From NCBI GenBank assembly GCA_038373885.1, contig JAWZYV010012254.1, positions 1 through 64,000 on the forward strand: a DNA stretch of 64,000 nt, in the 5' to 3' direction. Under the pieces are notes generated by a model. The model did no database searches. It saw only the letters and a list, made by a program, of their open reading frames with translations, and was not told the DNA's origin. Every line of letters begins with the position of its first letter. The stretch's first letter is position 1. Both the position numbers and the translations under genes were made by a program. The DNA comes from Cheiracanthium punctorium (Eukaryota > Arthropoda > Arachnida > Araneae > Cheiracanthiidae). This document shows positions 45,281 to 57,870 of the stretch, one piece after another.

Positions 45281-46666
45281 TCACTAGGGGCCAAGAACCC
45301 CGGACTCGCTGCGCTCGCTTTTCGTATGAGGCATTCAGCATCTAATAAGGATTATTCGTAAAAAAGACATAATTTCAACAGACAAAACCCGAAAATTGGA
45401 TCAGATTGAATGCTACTGAGCTACACATTGCTTGGTTCTTGCATGTTCATTGGTACATAAAAATTTAAACTTCACACTACAGTAGACCCCTTCCCCTCAT
45501 AACACGGAAGACATTTTGTTATGGGAATCCGTGTTCTACGGGTCCTGAGCTATTCTCCACCTGGAGTGCGGACTCCGCTTATAATCGCTGTAAAAATTAT
45601 TTGCACTCCTCAGATATTTAATGTTGCCATTCAAAAGTTATATTAATTAGGAGCTAAAGCGCAATAAGATCAGAACATTTGTTTCAGCTGTATTTTTAAT
45701 AATGTAAAACCTATTGGACATCTTGCGAATTTATCACCCATGGCGATTTTTCATTATTTGGCGACTTGCCTACATGTAAAGTTAATAAAAGCTACGAAAC
45801 AGATAGAATAGCCTGCCACCGATGGCTACTTTTCATTATTTGGCGATTTACACATGCTCACAACCTATATTTACTGTTCATTTAAGGTTACCGGAAAACC
45901 GTTATAAATATTTTCATTTACATAATCGTTTGCAGATTCGCGTACTTAACACCACGAATTATATCATCTCGTCGCGCTAGCAAACATCCAAAGTGTACTG
46001 TAACTGCTATAATTGCATAGTTAACGCCGCCAAATATTTCTACTGGTAGCAAATAATCCAGCTGGACGAGAACCGGCTTTAAAATAATCTGCATTTTGAT
46101 TATTTTTCATTTTCAAGATATTAGTTATTCTGTTTTGGAAAAGCGAATAATCGCTAATTCTAAACTCCTGCTGTCTAAGCGAACTTACTATTTGAAAATT
46201 GTCAACATTGTGTAACACATTTTGAGTTACTTATTTCATGTAGTTTTTATTTTGGCGTAAAATGGCGTAATTCTAACTCATGTTTGTAAATTTCACGCGA
46301 TTCTAGATACTTGGAAACGCTTTGTTGCAAAGGAATGAATGATTTTATGCCAAATCTGACAACCATTCGGTTTATTTTTTTAGTTTTGTATTAATATCTT
46401 CTAAAATAATTCGATTTTCGAAATTTAAATCATCTTAGCAGGTTCCTCGGAATTTTTTGAATCTGTAGGCACCTTAGTCGAAACTCAAATCCCTACGGTT
46501 TAGGAGGAGATAGGTCCACAAGCTTTGACCGTGCCAGCGGCGGCAGCGGCCTTTACTTTTTTTTAGAATAGAGAGAAACAATATTTTCAGATGGTTCTAG
46601 AGCCTTTAGAATCATGAATTTGGGCTAAAATAGACATTTCCTCCAAAAAACACAATTTTTGCAAAT
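45281..46666. other. Interior between inverted repeats, no gene seen
   Basis: 45480-45560 resembles the ends of a pogo/Tigger-like MITE (GTAGACCCCTTCCCCTCATAACACGG). Two TTTTTCATTATTTGGCGA repeats lie at about 45749 and 45831. Coding not recognised. Confidence 0.4.
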
Positions 46667-46740
46667 AATCGAAATGGATATCAGTCGAGTGCGGAAAATT
46701 TGTTCTTTTGGTTTGTTAATAATCGTCTAAAATGTTTTTG
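46667..46740 (+). repeat. Repeat family, copy 2 (partial, direct)
   Basis: ATCGAAATGGATATCAG, GTGCGGAAAA and TTTGTTAATAATCGTC match copy 1. Confidence 0.55.
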
Positions 46741-46949
46741 GAATCGATTGATATCTTCGTCTATAGTCGTGATGTAAAGTTGTTCCTTATCTTTATTGTA
46801 TATCAGTTAAAGAATGTTTCTACACTCCGCTGATTTCCATTTCGAAAATTTGCAGAAATTGTCTTTTCGAGGGCGGAGGGTGTCTATTTTGGGCCAAATT
46901 CCCGATTTCAAACGCGCCGGCAGAGCCACCTGAAGATAATGTCCGATTT

Positions 46950-47090
46950 AAAAAAAAATTGCACGATTAATAACAAACTGAAGGGAAAACTTGTTTACGA
47001 ACTAGACTGTCATCGAATTCGAAAATCTTCGATAAGTGCATTTTCGGCCCGCCTTGTTGCCCAATACACCTTGAGCTTCCCTTTAAGATA
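46950..47090 (-). repeat. Repeat family, copy 3 (inverted)
   Basis: On the minus strand: GGCCGAAAATGCACTTATC, TTTTCGAATTCGATGAC, GTTTGTTATTAATCGTGC. With copy 1 it may form the ends of a roughly 1.9-kb element. Confidence 0.6.
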
Positions 47091-49592
47091 AACCCTAAAC
47101 TACAGTCATCAATGGGCTGCTTAATTCTTTCTAAAAGGGAAGGAAAAAAAAACACTGTTTGTTAGTAAGAACAAGCTATACTTTCATGATATCCTCGAAT
47201 ATATTTTCCACAGTATTTAAATAATAACATCTCAAAAATTGTCCCCGTCGGTGACATTTTATGTATTGGAAACTATCTCTCAATGTCTGCTACTGTCTCA
47301 TTAAAATTTTCTTTCACTCCTTTAAATAGTTTATTTGCAAGTGCCCTCTTCCTTCTGGAAAAAAGAAAAGCTATTGAATGACCACCCCTGTATATAGTTT
47401 GAAGTTATCGTTTACTTAATAAAATAACGAGAATAAAAGTTTTGGAAGAACTAACCCCGTTCTATTATTTACATAATATTTCAATTAAGAGTGCCGAAAA
47501 CTTAGAACAAAAATGTTCAATCTTTTTTTAAGAATTAGTGAATCAGTAACGAACTACGGAAAAATAGCCCTTTTGAGTAGAAAAAAAGAACTTTAAAGTT
47601 ATTCGATTATTTAAATATATTATATTATATTTAAATATATTATTTAAATATATTTTTGAATAATGCGAAAAGTGCCACTTTTTTGCATTATTCAAAAATA
47701 GTTCATAAAAGCAAATAACTCAATAAAAACTTTAATGAATAATTTTGCTCAAAAGTACATCTATTCCGGATAAATTACTGTTTTATAATATTTCGTCAAC
47801 TGATAATAAAGTGGAAAGCTTTACATTTTAACTTCAGTATAAGCTTTAATCATTATAATAAAGAAAAATCTGTACAACGTATAAAAAAAGCTATGAAAAA
47901 TACAAAATTTTAATCCTCATTATGAAATAAATTTATTTCCAAACATTTAGGTCTTCACTAATAAAAATTACAGCGTCATTTTTAACATAAATACATGTTT
48001 ATAAATTGTAAATTTGTTCGTAAGATCTTATATAAAAACAACATTCAATTTCTTATTAAAGTAACTTTTTACTGAGGAGATTCTTTGTGTTTAAGTAATT
48101 GATCCAAGAAAATTAAAGCGCAGATAAAACTTTTGAGCCACAGTAAGTATATAATCCTCCACCCAACTAATTTCGAAATCTTTATAATTTCCTACTTTTT
48201 TGCAAATCCGTTTTTAATAGTCTTGAATTACTTTTATGGTGTAAATGTTTATCACGCACGCCAAAAATGTGCTCCAATCCGCTCCAAACTCGGCGATATT
48301 TCTCCAAAAAGTCACCACGCTTAACGACATTTGCGCGATTTATTAATACGGTATGTAATGTTTTCTTTACCCGGATTAGATTACCCTATAGCAGTACTAT
48401 AATGTTCTCAGATGACCGGAGACATCTCGAAGTTGCTACAGGTCGGAACACGTGGGATGTTTGCGAATCACGTGCGAAAACTACAAATATGTGCAGGTCG
48501 CAACAGACTCAGTCAGCTGTGAGCCGCTTGCACAGAACATGATATTCGTGTTGAGGCCCATAGTACTCTGTTTCATTGTATTCTTTTATTGTAAGTGACA
48601 TTCGTTCAAAACCTATTTTTGTAGGCTTTTTGTGAACTCTTTATTGTTGTATTCTGTGAAGAGTTAAGAGTTTTGCTCGAATATTCTACTGAGTTTTTAG
48701 CCAGCGGAATTATGTTATTGTATGAGGATCCAGTTTTTGAGAAAGTCGCCCTGATTTAATTGCTGTATACATCGAGTTACTGCCTATTATTTCCTGCGAA
48801 TTGTTTTTGTTTTGTGAGAATGTCTTGAACCAATAAAGTTTATGTTTTGTCCGGTCAGCTAGACTGATTACTGGAGCATCCCATGCTTATTGGATTTTTA
48901 AGCTTAGGAACGGCAAATAAGCGGAGTTTCTGCAGCACTATCAGTACAACTTGTGCCTTATTTCTCATTCTATAAACTTTTTGAAACAAGCAGTCCAAGT
49001 AGATCATACTTCTGATTTCTAAGCAAGCTAAGACGGATGTGCTTCATAGGTAACGAGTTTTTAAGGGAATTTAAAGTCGTCTGTCTATAATAGTTGACTC
49101 ATTTTAAATTTTGATATTCGCCGTTTACGAAAAAATCAGTTTTCTCTTTTACGTCACTTTGATCATACTAAAGATGTCTATTCCAATCATACTATCATTC
49201 GATTGTTTTATAAAAACAGTTGTGTGCTTATAAAATGTAAAATAAACCAACTTAATATAAACTTAAGTATCCCAGTTCTAAAATAAGCAAATTTTACAAA
49301 GAATAATTTTTGATATTCTATATAGGTACTTTTTTATGTATAAAAAAAAAAAAAAACTTATAGTGCGTAGAAATAAACACGTGTCGGCTGAGTTGTAGCT
49401 AGCTGCTGATGACATGGATGAACAAACCATGGATGGAGGGGGGGGGGGTGCAGCTCCTATGTTCTCCCACCCTTTGATTTTTAATCGAAACTAATGCTTA
49501 TCGACAAAAGTATTTAAATTTAACAAAAAAAAATTCAATGAAGTTCGATTGGTTACTGTCATCAGGAGAGTTATCAAGCTCCAGTCCACACA
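47091..49592. other. No gene seen
   Basis: A hairpin at 47650-47701. 48340-48860 is GC-richer and ends with AATAAA (48832-48837), so it could be an LTR or a 3' UTR-like piece, but I found no matching ends. A poly-G run lies at about 49438-49448. Confidence 0.4.
47650..47701. repeat. Near-perfect hairpin, about 25-bp stem
   Basis: TATTTTTGAATAATGC(G)AAAAGTG pairs with CACTTTTTTGCATTATTCAA plus AAATA. The loop is almost absent. Confidence 0.85.
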
Positions 49593-49711
49593 TCTATATA
49601 AATAAAATTAGACTTTTGTCTGTACATTTCTTGGAATTCAAAAATTTTACAATTTCTATCCGTTTCAAGCACCCGGGATTCCGATGCGACCCTCAGTAAA
49701 AAGTTTGTCTG

Positions 49712-49742
<31 letters not shown>

Positions 49743-50138
49743 GTGACGCTTCTTTTTGTTCAAGCATCACGTATAAACGACTGAAGCAATTGAAATGAAA
49801 TTTGGTATTATGATTGGTGGTCACTCAACTTAAAACACTGGCATCGAATTTTTAAAAAATCTTGATTAGATTTTGAGATTTTGTGAAAATCGTTTCCAAC
49901 TGCGTAAATTTGTGTTCGCGCATCACGTAATAACTGCAAAGGTGAAAAAATTATATTTGGTGAAATGATATGTGGTCATTTCACCAAATATCATTTCACC
50001 AGACCTTAAACTATAAGCATCTAATTAAAAAAAATCGATCAGATTTCGAGATTTAGCGAAAATCGTTTAAAACTGAGTGAATCTTTGTTCACGCATTACG
50101 TAATAACGACTAAAGCGAATGATATGAAATTTGGTCAC
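49593..50138 (+). mobile_element. Helitron, 5' part only
   Basis: Starts TCTATATAAATAAAATTAG after a host A. The first 540 bp match the minus-strand Helitron at 7495-8663, including the palindrome with GGTGAAATGATATGTGG at 49958-50000 that the other plus copy lacks. A (TCTGTCAT)n run lies at 49712-49742. It stops inside a repeat unit at GGTCAC, so it is 3' truncated. Confidence 0.85.
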
Positions 50139-50833
50139 CCCTGTAGTGAAAAAAGTGTGAAATAAGAATCGTGGTTGCCATGTGTGGCGATTTTGCCGAA
50201 TAAAATGTCGTGGAAATCAGAGCAGGAATGTAATGCTTTACACGCAAAACAATAAGAATTGAAGATTTCCGAGGCTAATGTGTAAATTTTTTTAGTTTGG
50301 CGAAAAAATAAAATGGCTGAAATATGGATTTTGAGTAAGTGAGTTCTAGCCGTTTGCACAGTTTTCGGCTTGGCGCAATTTATTGAGAGCTTAAGGAAAT
50401 AGATTTTTGAAAACAAGTGCAGAGGTTTTATTAGAATACAGCGTTAAATTTTAATGATCCGTGAAGAAATAATGCAGTTATTAAGGGATTTCAAGCGATC
50501 TATTTTCAGCATTCTCGCCAATTGCGTACATTGATTTAAGTTGGGAGAATTCCGCCAAATTTCAGATAATTGAAATCTTCGCATATAGTACATCGGAGTA
50601 ACGATGAATAAAACACGTTATATAGTTGATAATTTAAAAAAAAATCGGCTGTATTAAGGGATTCCAATTTTCAAATAAATGTGTGCTACTCTTTGGCGGT
50701 CGAACCATTTCCCATATTGATTGCTGCTAAGTCAATGCTTCGAATGATTCCCTGAACAAACTCTTGCAAAATGGCGTATGTTGGCACTTTGGCGAGGCTT
50801 ATATTTGAAACTGGATTTTATTTGAGACTGGTA
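50139..50833. other. Unassigned 695 bp between two Helitrons
   Basis: Begins CCCTGTAGTGAAAAAAG. Has repeated short words (TTGGCG, GGGATT). No coding or paired ends seen. Confidence 0.4.
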
Positions 50834-52452
50834 TCTATATAAATAAAATTAGACTTTTGTCTGTACATTTCTTGTAATTCAAAAATTTTGCGATTTCTAT
50901 CCGTTTCAAGCACCCGGGAATCCGATGCGACCCTCAAAAAAAAGTTTGTCTGTCTGTCATTCTGTCATTCTGTCCGTGACGCTTTTTTTGTTTAAGCATC
51001 ACGCAAAAACGACTGAAGCGAATGATACGAAATTTTGTGTCATGATAGGTGGTCACTCAACTTAAAACATAGGCGTCCAATTTTTAAAAAATCTTGATTA
51101 GATTTTCAGATTTTGCGAAAATCGTTTCAAACTGCGTAAATTTGTGTTCAAGCATCACGGAAAAACGACTGAAGCGAATGATATGAAATTGGGTGTCATA
51201 ATAGGTATTCACTCAACTTAAAACATAGGCTTCCAATTTTAAAAAAATTTGATTGGAGTTTGAGATTTTGCGAAAATCCTTTCAAACTGCGTAAATTTGT
51301 GTTCAAGCATCACGTAAAAACGACTAAAGCGAATGATATGAAATTGGGTGTCATGATAGGTAGTCCCTCAACTTAAAACATAGGCCTCCAATTTTTAAAA
51401 AATCCTCATTGGATTTTGAGATTTTGAGAAAATCGTTTCAAACTGCGTAAATTTGTGTTCAAGCATCACGTAAAAACGACTCTAGCGAATGATATGAAAT
51501 TGGGTGTCATGATAGGTGGTCACTCAACTTAAAACATAGGCGTCGAATTTTTAAAAAATCTTGATTGGATTTTCCGATTTTGCGAAAATCGTTTCAAACT
51601 GTGTAAATTTGTGCTCAAGCATCACGCAAAAACGACTGAAACGAATGATATGAAATTGGGTGTCATGATAGGTGGTCACTCAACTTAAACTATAAGCATC
51701 TAATTAAAAAAAATCGATGAGATTTCGAGATTTTGTGAAAATCGTTTAAAACTGAGTGAATCTTTGTTCCCGCATTACGTAATAACGACTAAAGCGAATG
51801 ATATGAAATTTGGTCACACAATAGATGGTTGCTCAACATAAACTATAGGAGTCCAATTTTTTAAACATTTTTATTAGATTTTGAGATTTTGTGAAAATTC
51901 TCTCAAAATGCGTTTATATTTCTTCAAACATCACGTAATAACGACTAATACGAATGATACGAAATTTAGTGATATGATAGGTAGTTGCTAATCTTAATTT
52001 ATAGGCGTTGAATTTTTAAAATATTTTGATTACATTTTGAGATTTTGCGAAAATCGTTTTAAAATGCTGAAAATTTGTTCCAGCATCACGAAATAAAGAT
52101 TGCAGGGAATGAAACGAATTTTGTTGACAGGATAGGTTGTCACTCAACTTAAATTCTAGGCTTCCATTTTTTCAAAAATGTTGATTGAATTTTTAGATTT
52201 TGCGAAAATTATTTCAATATGCGTAAATATTCGTTCGCGCATCACATAATTACGACTAATGCGAATGAAATGATATTACTTAGTTACTCTCTAACCTGTA
52301 ATATTTTAACAATACATAAAAATATAACTTCGCTTTCTTTACTTTGGCAACATACTCCATCCATTCTGTGTACTCATACAATGCTGACGAAAGATCTTGC
52401 TTTTTTGGAAATTTGCATTCACTAACCCGTCGAGGACGGGTACTTCAGCTAG
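50834..52452 (+). mobile_element. Non-autonomous Helitron with nine about 155-bp tandem units
   Basis: Starts TCTATATAAATAAAATTAG directly after A (50833). Ends CTAG (52449-52452) before T, with the hairpin ACCCGTC-gag-GACGGGT at 52425-52441. The word CAT(C/T)ACG recurs at 50998, 51153, 51308, 51464, 51620, 51773, 51929, 52084 and 52240, i.e. every 153-156 bp. Early units are nearly alike and later ones diverge. No Rep or helicase coding, so a parent element must have supplied these. Confidence 0.93.
50990..52260 (+). repeat. 155-bp tandem array inside the Helitron
   Basis: Each unit has GCATCACGTAAAAACGACT, GCGAATGATATGAAATT, GGTGGTCACTCAACTTAAA, AATTTTTAAAAAATC and GCGAAAATCGTTTCAAACTG. 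The variable word is ATAGGCGTCC / ATAAGCATC. Confidence 0.93.
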
Positions 52453-54094
52453 TTTTCTGTATTTGTTTTAAAAGTTCCATATTTTCTATTTTGCGTGTAT
52501 GGCCATTTCAATCTGGAAACAGTTTCAATATGCGAAATATGTTCCATATTGTTTTGTGCCTGTTCGTCTGTTCTATCAAGACTCTTTTACCCAGGGACAG
52601 TGGCGTGACTCTTCCAGTTTCCTTTGATGTTTGGCATAACTGCTCCCAAATATTCTGATCTAAAACAAAGTACATCACGGATTTTCTGTAAATTTTTGGC
52701 TCTTTTACTTAACATTTCACCGTCTGAAATTAATTACTTGTTCAAAATCACAATGAAGGGTCAGAAGTTCGTAGTTGAACAGAACAGGCACGTCCCAAAC
52801 ATTTTCTCAATATTTGCTTAACCGGTTGATCAAGGTCCCATCACCCGTCTCATCAGGCAGCGGATGGACGATTCAGTTTCTACTGGATTCTTTGTTCTAC
52901 GGCCTGACTGCACAATTTTCCAGTTGATGCCGCCGATTAGAACATTCTTGGTGCCAACTAAATTTTACCGAATATCCCAATAAGCTTTCGAAGGCCGCCC
53001 TCGTCTTAATATGAATCTTCTTAGCGACTGGATAAAAGATTATTAACTATGCTTGCCTGATGAGCTCAAAGTTTTAAAAGTCTCGGCTCCTGATGAATGA
53101 TGTTGATGCTCATGTAGTCAGTATTCTTAGGCTACGATGTTTCCAAGCTCTCATATATCTACTTCTTGTATTATTTTTTAGCGATAATCTTACAACCACC
53201 CGTTTTAATGTGGATTTTAATCATAATGCTTGTAAATGAAAAATACGCTTTTATTATATAAAAGGGAGTAAATCTTCTTATGCTTAATTTTACAAGATGC
53301 AATACCGAGGAGGAATGATCTACAGACTGTACAGTTCTTATTACTTGTTTTTTTTTTCAATTATGAATAAATTATGACTGTTTATTTAGGCTATTGTTAA
53401 AATTAAGTACACATTCAATAAAAAAATAAGCTTAAATACGGATTAGAACCCCTTAGAAAGACCCTTACGGAGGGCACCTCCCCTTGTGTTGTCCGTCTGA
53501 CTTGGATTTACAAGCGGGTTTCGGGTCAAGCACACAAATCCAAAATATATGTTATGCAATCAAACAAACAAATAAAATAAGTTTTTATTTCTTTTTTGAA
53601 CCTTTGCTAAACAATTTCCTGTAGATATGCTGAGTTAAATTTTAATTTTTAAGCTTTATTATTCCATTGGGAATTGGGAGTTCCAGTAAGTAAGTTGTAT
53701 TAATATACTAACTTACAGTAGTTACTGTTACTACTTACAGTAGTTACTTACTTACAGTAGGTACTTTTTACAGTAGTTAGTTACGTTAGTTACTTTTAAT
53801 ATAGTAGCCCTCTCCAATAACAATTGTATTAATATACTACATGTATATTGAAGGCCTATTTTGTTTTTATAAGTAATAATTTATCCCATTTTCGTTTTTA
53901 TTCCTCATTTTCAAAAAAATCAATGTTTATGCATAACTGCGGCTTAGTTGGGTTGAGTGTAGTTTATACATTCAACCCAAGGTATAGGTACTGGTTATAT
54001 ATGTGATATAGAATCAGTATATATATTAAAGATCCAGGATTCGGTATTTCATTGGATAAGTACATTCAGATGCTGATCATCATGTAGTTAATTA
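52453..54094. other. No gene seen
   Basis: 52840-53110 is GC-richer on either strand but gives no recognisable protein. 53712-53785 is a degenerate TTACAGTAGTTACT repeat. 53951-53979 is a small GGGTTGA hairpin. 53803 starts a TAGTAGCCCTCTCC end like the MITE below. Confidence 0.4.
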
Positions 54095-54293
54095 TAGTAG
54101 CCCTCTCCTATAACACGACTTATAAGACAGATTAACACAGTATAACACGGAAGAAAAATTGCGATCTGATGTTAACACTGCTGAGCCTGCTCATCAGTTT
54201 GCAGATTCTATGTGACTTACTGTGCCGCTTATACAACACGGATTCTAATAACACGAAAAATATCTACCGTGTTATGTGGAGGGGGAGGGAGGT
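54095..54293. mobile_element. Possible pogo/Tigger-like MITE
   Basis: Left TAGTAGCCCTCTCCTATAAC and right end, reversed, TACCTCCCTCCCCCTCC...ATAACACGG. Several ATAACACG words inside. The terminal similarity is loose. Related ends are at 45480 and 53803. Confidence 0.4.
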
Positions 54294-54926
54294 ACAAATA
54301 AATTAATTATTCATTGTATAGCATTTAAAATATAAAGCTGATATGAAATACATCTAAGCTCTGGCTTTAAAAAATCACAAATAAAAAAAATACATCTCTG
54401 CCTAATTTACTTCACGACATAATTTTCGCGTTTACATAAAATGTCAAATACACATACTACTGTGTAACATTTAAAATATATGCTCATTTTATTGTTGTTT
54501 CCTATTTCATGACTACGACACTGTAAATGCTTGTAAAATCATTTCGAAACGCTACATTATGAAAAAGAAAAATATCCCTGACTTTGTGGAAAAGTCTAGT
54601 TGAAAAAGAATGACGAAGTACCTGCCACGTGCATAAATGAGCCGTGAAGAAGTCGGGAAACGGAATGTGCATCCGTAGGCGTTGTCGAAATTGTATGTTC
54701 TACGTGATACAGATCTAAAACTATGAATTAAAATGCAAGTTACGCTTGAAATAGAAAGGTATTCGTATGCGTATTTTATTAAAATAAAACACATGAAGAT
54801 ATATCATAATATCTTTACTTATTCTTTTGTGATCCAAGCTATGTACGATTGGTTTGCAGAAAAACAAATTTGGAAGAAGGTCGCATGCTGATATTTTTTG
54901 CCCCTACAGGACTTCATTATTTACAA
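54294..54926. other. No gene seen
   Basis: AT-rich, nothing supportable. Confidence 0.45.
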
Positions 54927-55218
54927 CAGCGGTTCTCAACCTTTTAACGTCGCACCCCCCACCCCCAACAAAGGCTAACTTACAGTGGCACCGCCCCCTC
55001 AAGCAAACATTCAGTTTTTTAATCTTTAACAATGAACATTTAGTCGAATTTTCTACAAAATTATGTTACCAGTAAAGTTTGAATGAACATTTTAAGCTAA
55101 AATGGATAAGTTTTGAGTAAAAATGAGAATAAATAAGATGATTTTTTCAAAAAACATGCATCACTACTTGCTCTTTGGTTTTTCTCGTGCCCCCCCCCCC
55201 CTACAAACGCTCTACACC
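54927..55218 (+). mobile_element. hAT (Charlie-like) end fragment
   Basis: Starts CAGCGGTTCTCAACCTTTTA then GTCGCACCCCCCACCCCC, the classical 5' end of a widespread hAT group. A matching right end was not found. The C-run at about 55189-55201 may belong to it. Confidence 0.6.
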
Positions 55219-56269
55219 CAGAAAAGTTAATTTACAAGTTTAAAAACGGAAAAGAAGTTAAGGTGTGTACACAATATGGGGCGATTAGAGGCAATCAATG
55301 AGCCTACTAGAATATCCTCAGTCGCATTGTTGAGTTCCCCTACTTTGTGTAGCAGGCAATGCTCGTATTGCGCTTGAAAGTTCAGACTACAGTCAAGGAA
55401 GTGTCGTTTTGCCTCAAGTCTATGTTACTCCCTAGCGTGTACCCATCTTTATATGCATGAAATAAATAAAGTTCTTCGTCGGTGAAGCATTCTTATTTCG
55501 CAAACGATATAAAATTTGATATAAGATTTACGTAATCATATCATGCTGGTTTTTTTTAATAGTGCATCATGAAATAATTATAGAAAATAGAGTACTATTC
55601 ATCAGGGTTAGAAATAAGTCACAGAAACCACGGCAGATACCATGAAATTAAAAAAAATAACCGCGATGATAAGCAGTTATGTTCAACAATCTTAAATTTT
55701 AATCTGAAGATATTTAAAACTTTATTTACTTGAGTATTTCGTTCTCAGATGTACTTCACGGTTACGTTTGAAATTTCAGAATGCTTAAAAGAAAGAGTCA
55801 AAGTCTTTATTATCATTTTTATTTATTTTTATTACAGATGAATTTTTAAGTTAAGAGAAATACTTTAGACTGCGATTTAATGTTAAAATGAAAATGTAAT
55901 ATTTTGCCGTGAACTCAATAGATTTTTGCTGCCAAATTTTAGAAGCTCACAGCATTTTTTGCCGCCAGCTATATTTCAATGGCTCTTTCCATCAGATAAT
56001 AGCGTTTATGTTTTTCTTTATTTCAAGACAGTTTGAATTTTGGAGAAAGAAAAAGTTACACAATTCTGGATACTATCAGTTAAGTGACTGAGAAACAAGT
56101 TTCTATCATATTTAAGCATGCACGTGTACATAGCTACTAAGACAAGATCTCTGTTAACTGGTGTGAAATACTCGTGTTCGTTTATTCAAGACGAAGCGAT
56201 GTTGATTATTTAACTTACTTTACGTGAGATTTGAAGCTGAAGTTGTTTCAAAAGTGCGGCATTGTACAT
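55219..56269. other. No gene seen
   Basis: AT-rich without features I can support. Confidence 0.45.
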
Positions 56270-56416
56270 TGCTGAGTGGGCAAAATATTGAATTTATCAA
56301 TTTTGCTGATATCTTCAGTGCTGAGTGGGCAAAATATTGAATTTATCAATTTTGCTGATATCTTCAGTGCTGAGTGGGCAAAATATTGAATTTATCAATT
56401 TTGCTGATATCTTCAG
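56270..56416 (+). repeat. Three perfect copies of a 49-bp unit
   Basis: Units begin TGCTGAGTGGGCAAAATATT at 56270, 56319 and 56368 and are identical through GATATCTTCAG. The array ends CAG-GTAATG at 56416. Perfect identity implies recent expansion. Confidence 0.95.
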
Positions 56417-57801
56417 GTAATGCATGCTTTTTCTTCTCGTAAGAAGATAGTTGAATTCATAACGTTTTCGCTTACCGGTTTACAAAAATCGTTAAAAGTG
56501 CATTATTTTAAACAAAAATAATTGTAAATAAATATAAAACTAAAAAAAATCATACTATGGCTTTTGGCAATCATACTATTGGCTAATACAATAAGTGTTC
56601 TAAGATTACTGTAATTAACTTGAAAAACTTATTACACAACTTGTAACGCAGTCTGCCTTTTATAATTTTTTTCACTTTGAAATATTTTGAATTCTCATGC
56701 TGTGCATTATAGTATATTAAGGCACTGCAAATACACATTTGTTTTACCAAATTCAACTGCCTTTTTTGTGAGACTCAAGTAGTTGTACAGGTCACGTTTT
56801 AATATGCCCATCAAAAATTTCCCTGCAATTAAATAAAGAACTACTTAAAGTCTATAAATAACCTTCTAATTCATTCATGTATAATAAAAGAAAACCTTTT
56901 AAAATTTATAAAACAAAAATGTCTCCAAAAAGAGCATTAAAGAAATAGATTCTTTTAAAAGACGGATTATAAATATTTCACGATGCAGTTACGGAGAGTG
57001 CAAAAGATAAAACTATAAAAGTATGACTGGAAGTGACATTTATTGTTTCCCTGGTTAAAGTAAGAAGGAAAAAATTGAGAAAATACTTCCTTCTTTTTTT
57101 CTTCTTATCAAAATACCTGCCACTCAAACTAAGACAGCTTACGAAAGGAACGAAGAATTTCCACTTGAAATATATGTAATTCCAATGCCTACGGTAGAAA
57201 GAATTGGTTCTGCTTAATGCACAACTGGAATGATTGTGGAATTCTGCATCTGTGAAGACTTTGTTAGGAGTGCTATGCGAGTTTAAATTAACATTTGGTT
57301 TTAAAAGAACCCACTAAATTATTAATTTATGTTGCGTAAAAATGTGCATTTGAAAAATGAAATACTTAAAAAGTTATAGGTACATATTTAAATCGTTTAA
57401 TTTCCAAATGCTTTACAAAATTATTTTATTAACTTATAAAATATCTATTGTGAGCAAGATCAACAAATTCAATATTAGCAGTAAATAAAGTGTGTGTTTC
57501 ATTTATATCCTTTTATATATATGCATATTATTTATTTAATTTAAAATTATTCAATAATATTTTAAATATCTAAATGATATAAGGAATAATTTCTAGAAAG
57601 AAGTGTTCCTGTAACTCTTCCCATCGTACTATTATTTAAAACAAACAAATGCTTGAGATAAATAATTAAAAAAACAAGAAAGAAAAAAGAACATTAGAAG
57701 CCTTTTATTTTGGAGACCTGGAAATTTTTAAATAGAAATTAATTTTTGCAAAGACATATTACGGACAAATAGCGGTTTCGACACTTAAAAAATTCTGGGG
57801 A

Positions 57802-57804
<3 letters not shown>

Positions 57805-57845
<41 letters not shown>

Positions 57846-57870
57846 TCCATTATATATCTATATATATATA
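57805..57870. repeat. (AT)n microsatellite
   Basis: Interrupted AT run. Confidence 0.95.

Noticed and set aside
48340..48860. Possible LTR or 3' UTR with AATAAA
   Set aside because: Compositionally distinct and ends with AATAAA, but I found no matching second copy, terminal TG/CA pair or primer-binding site, so I do not call it.
50990..52260. Regular 155-bp array as a CRISPR or satellite locus
   Set aside because: Units are far too long for CRISPR repeats, there are no spacers, and Helitron ends enclose the array.
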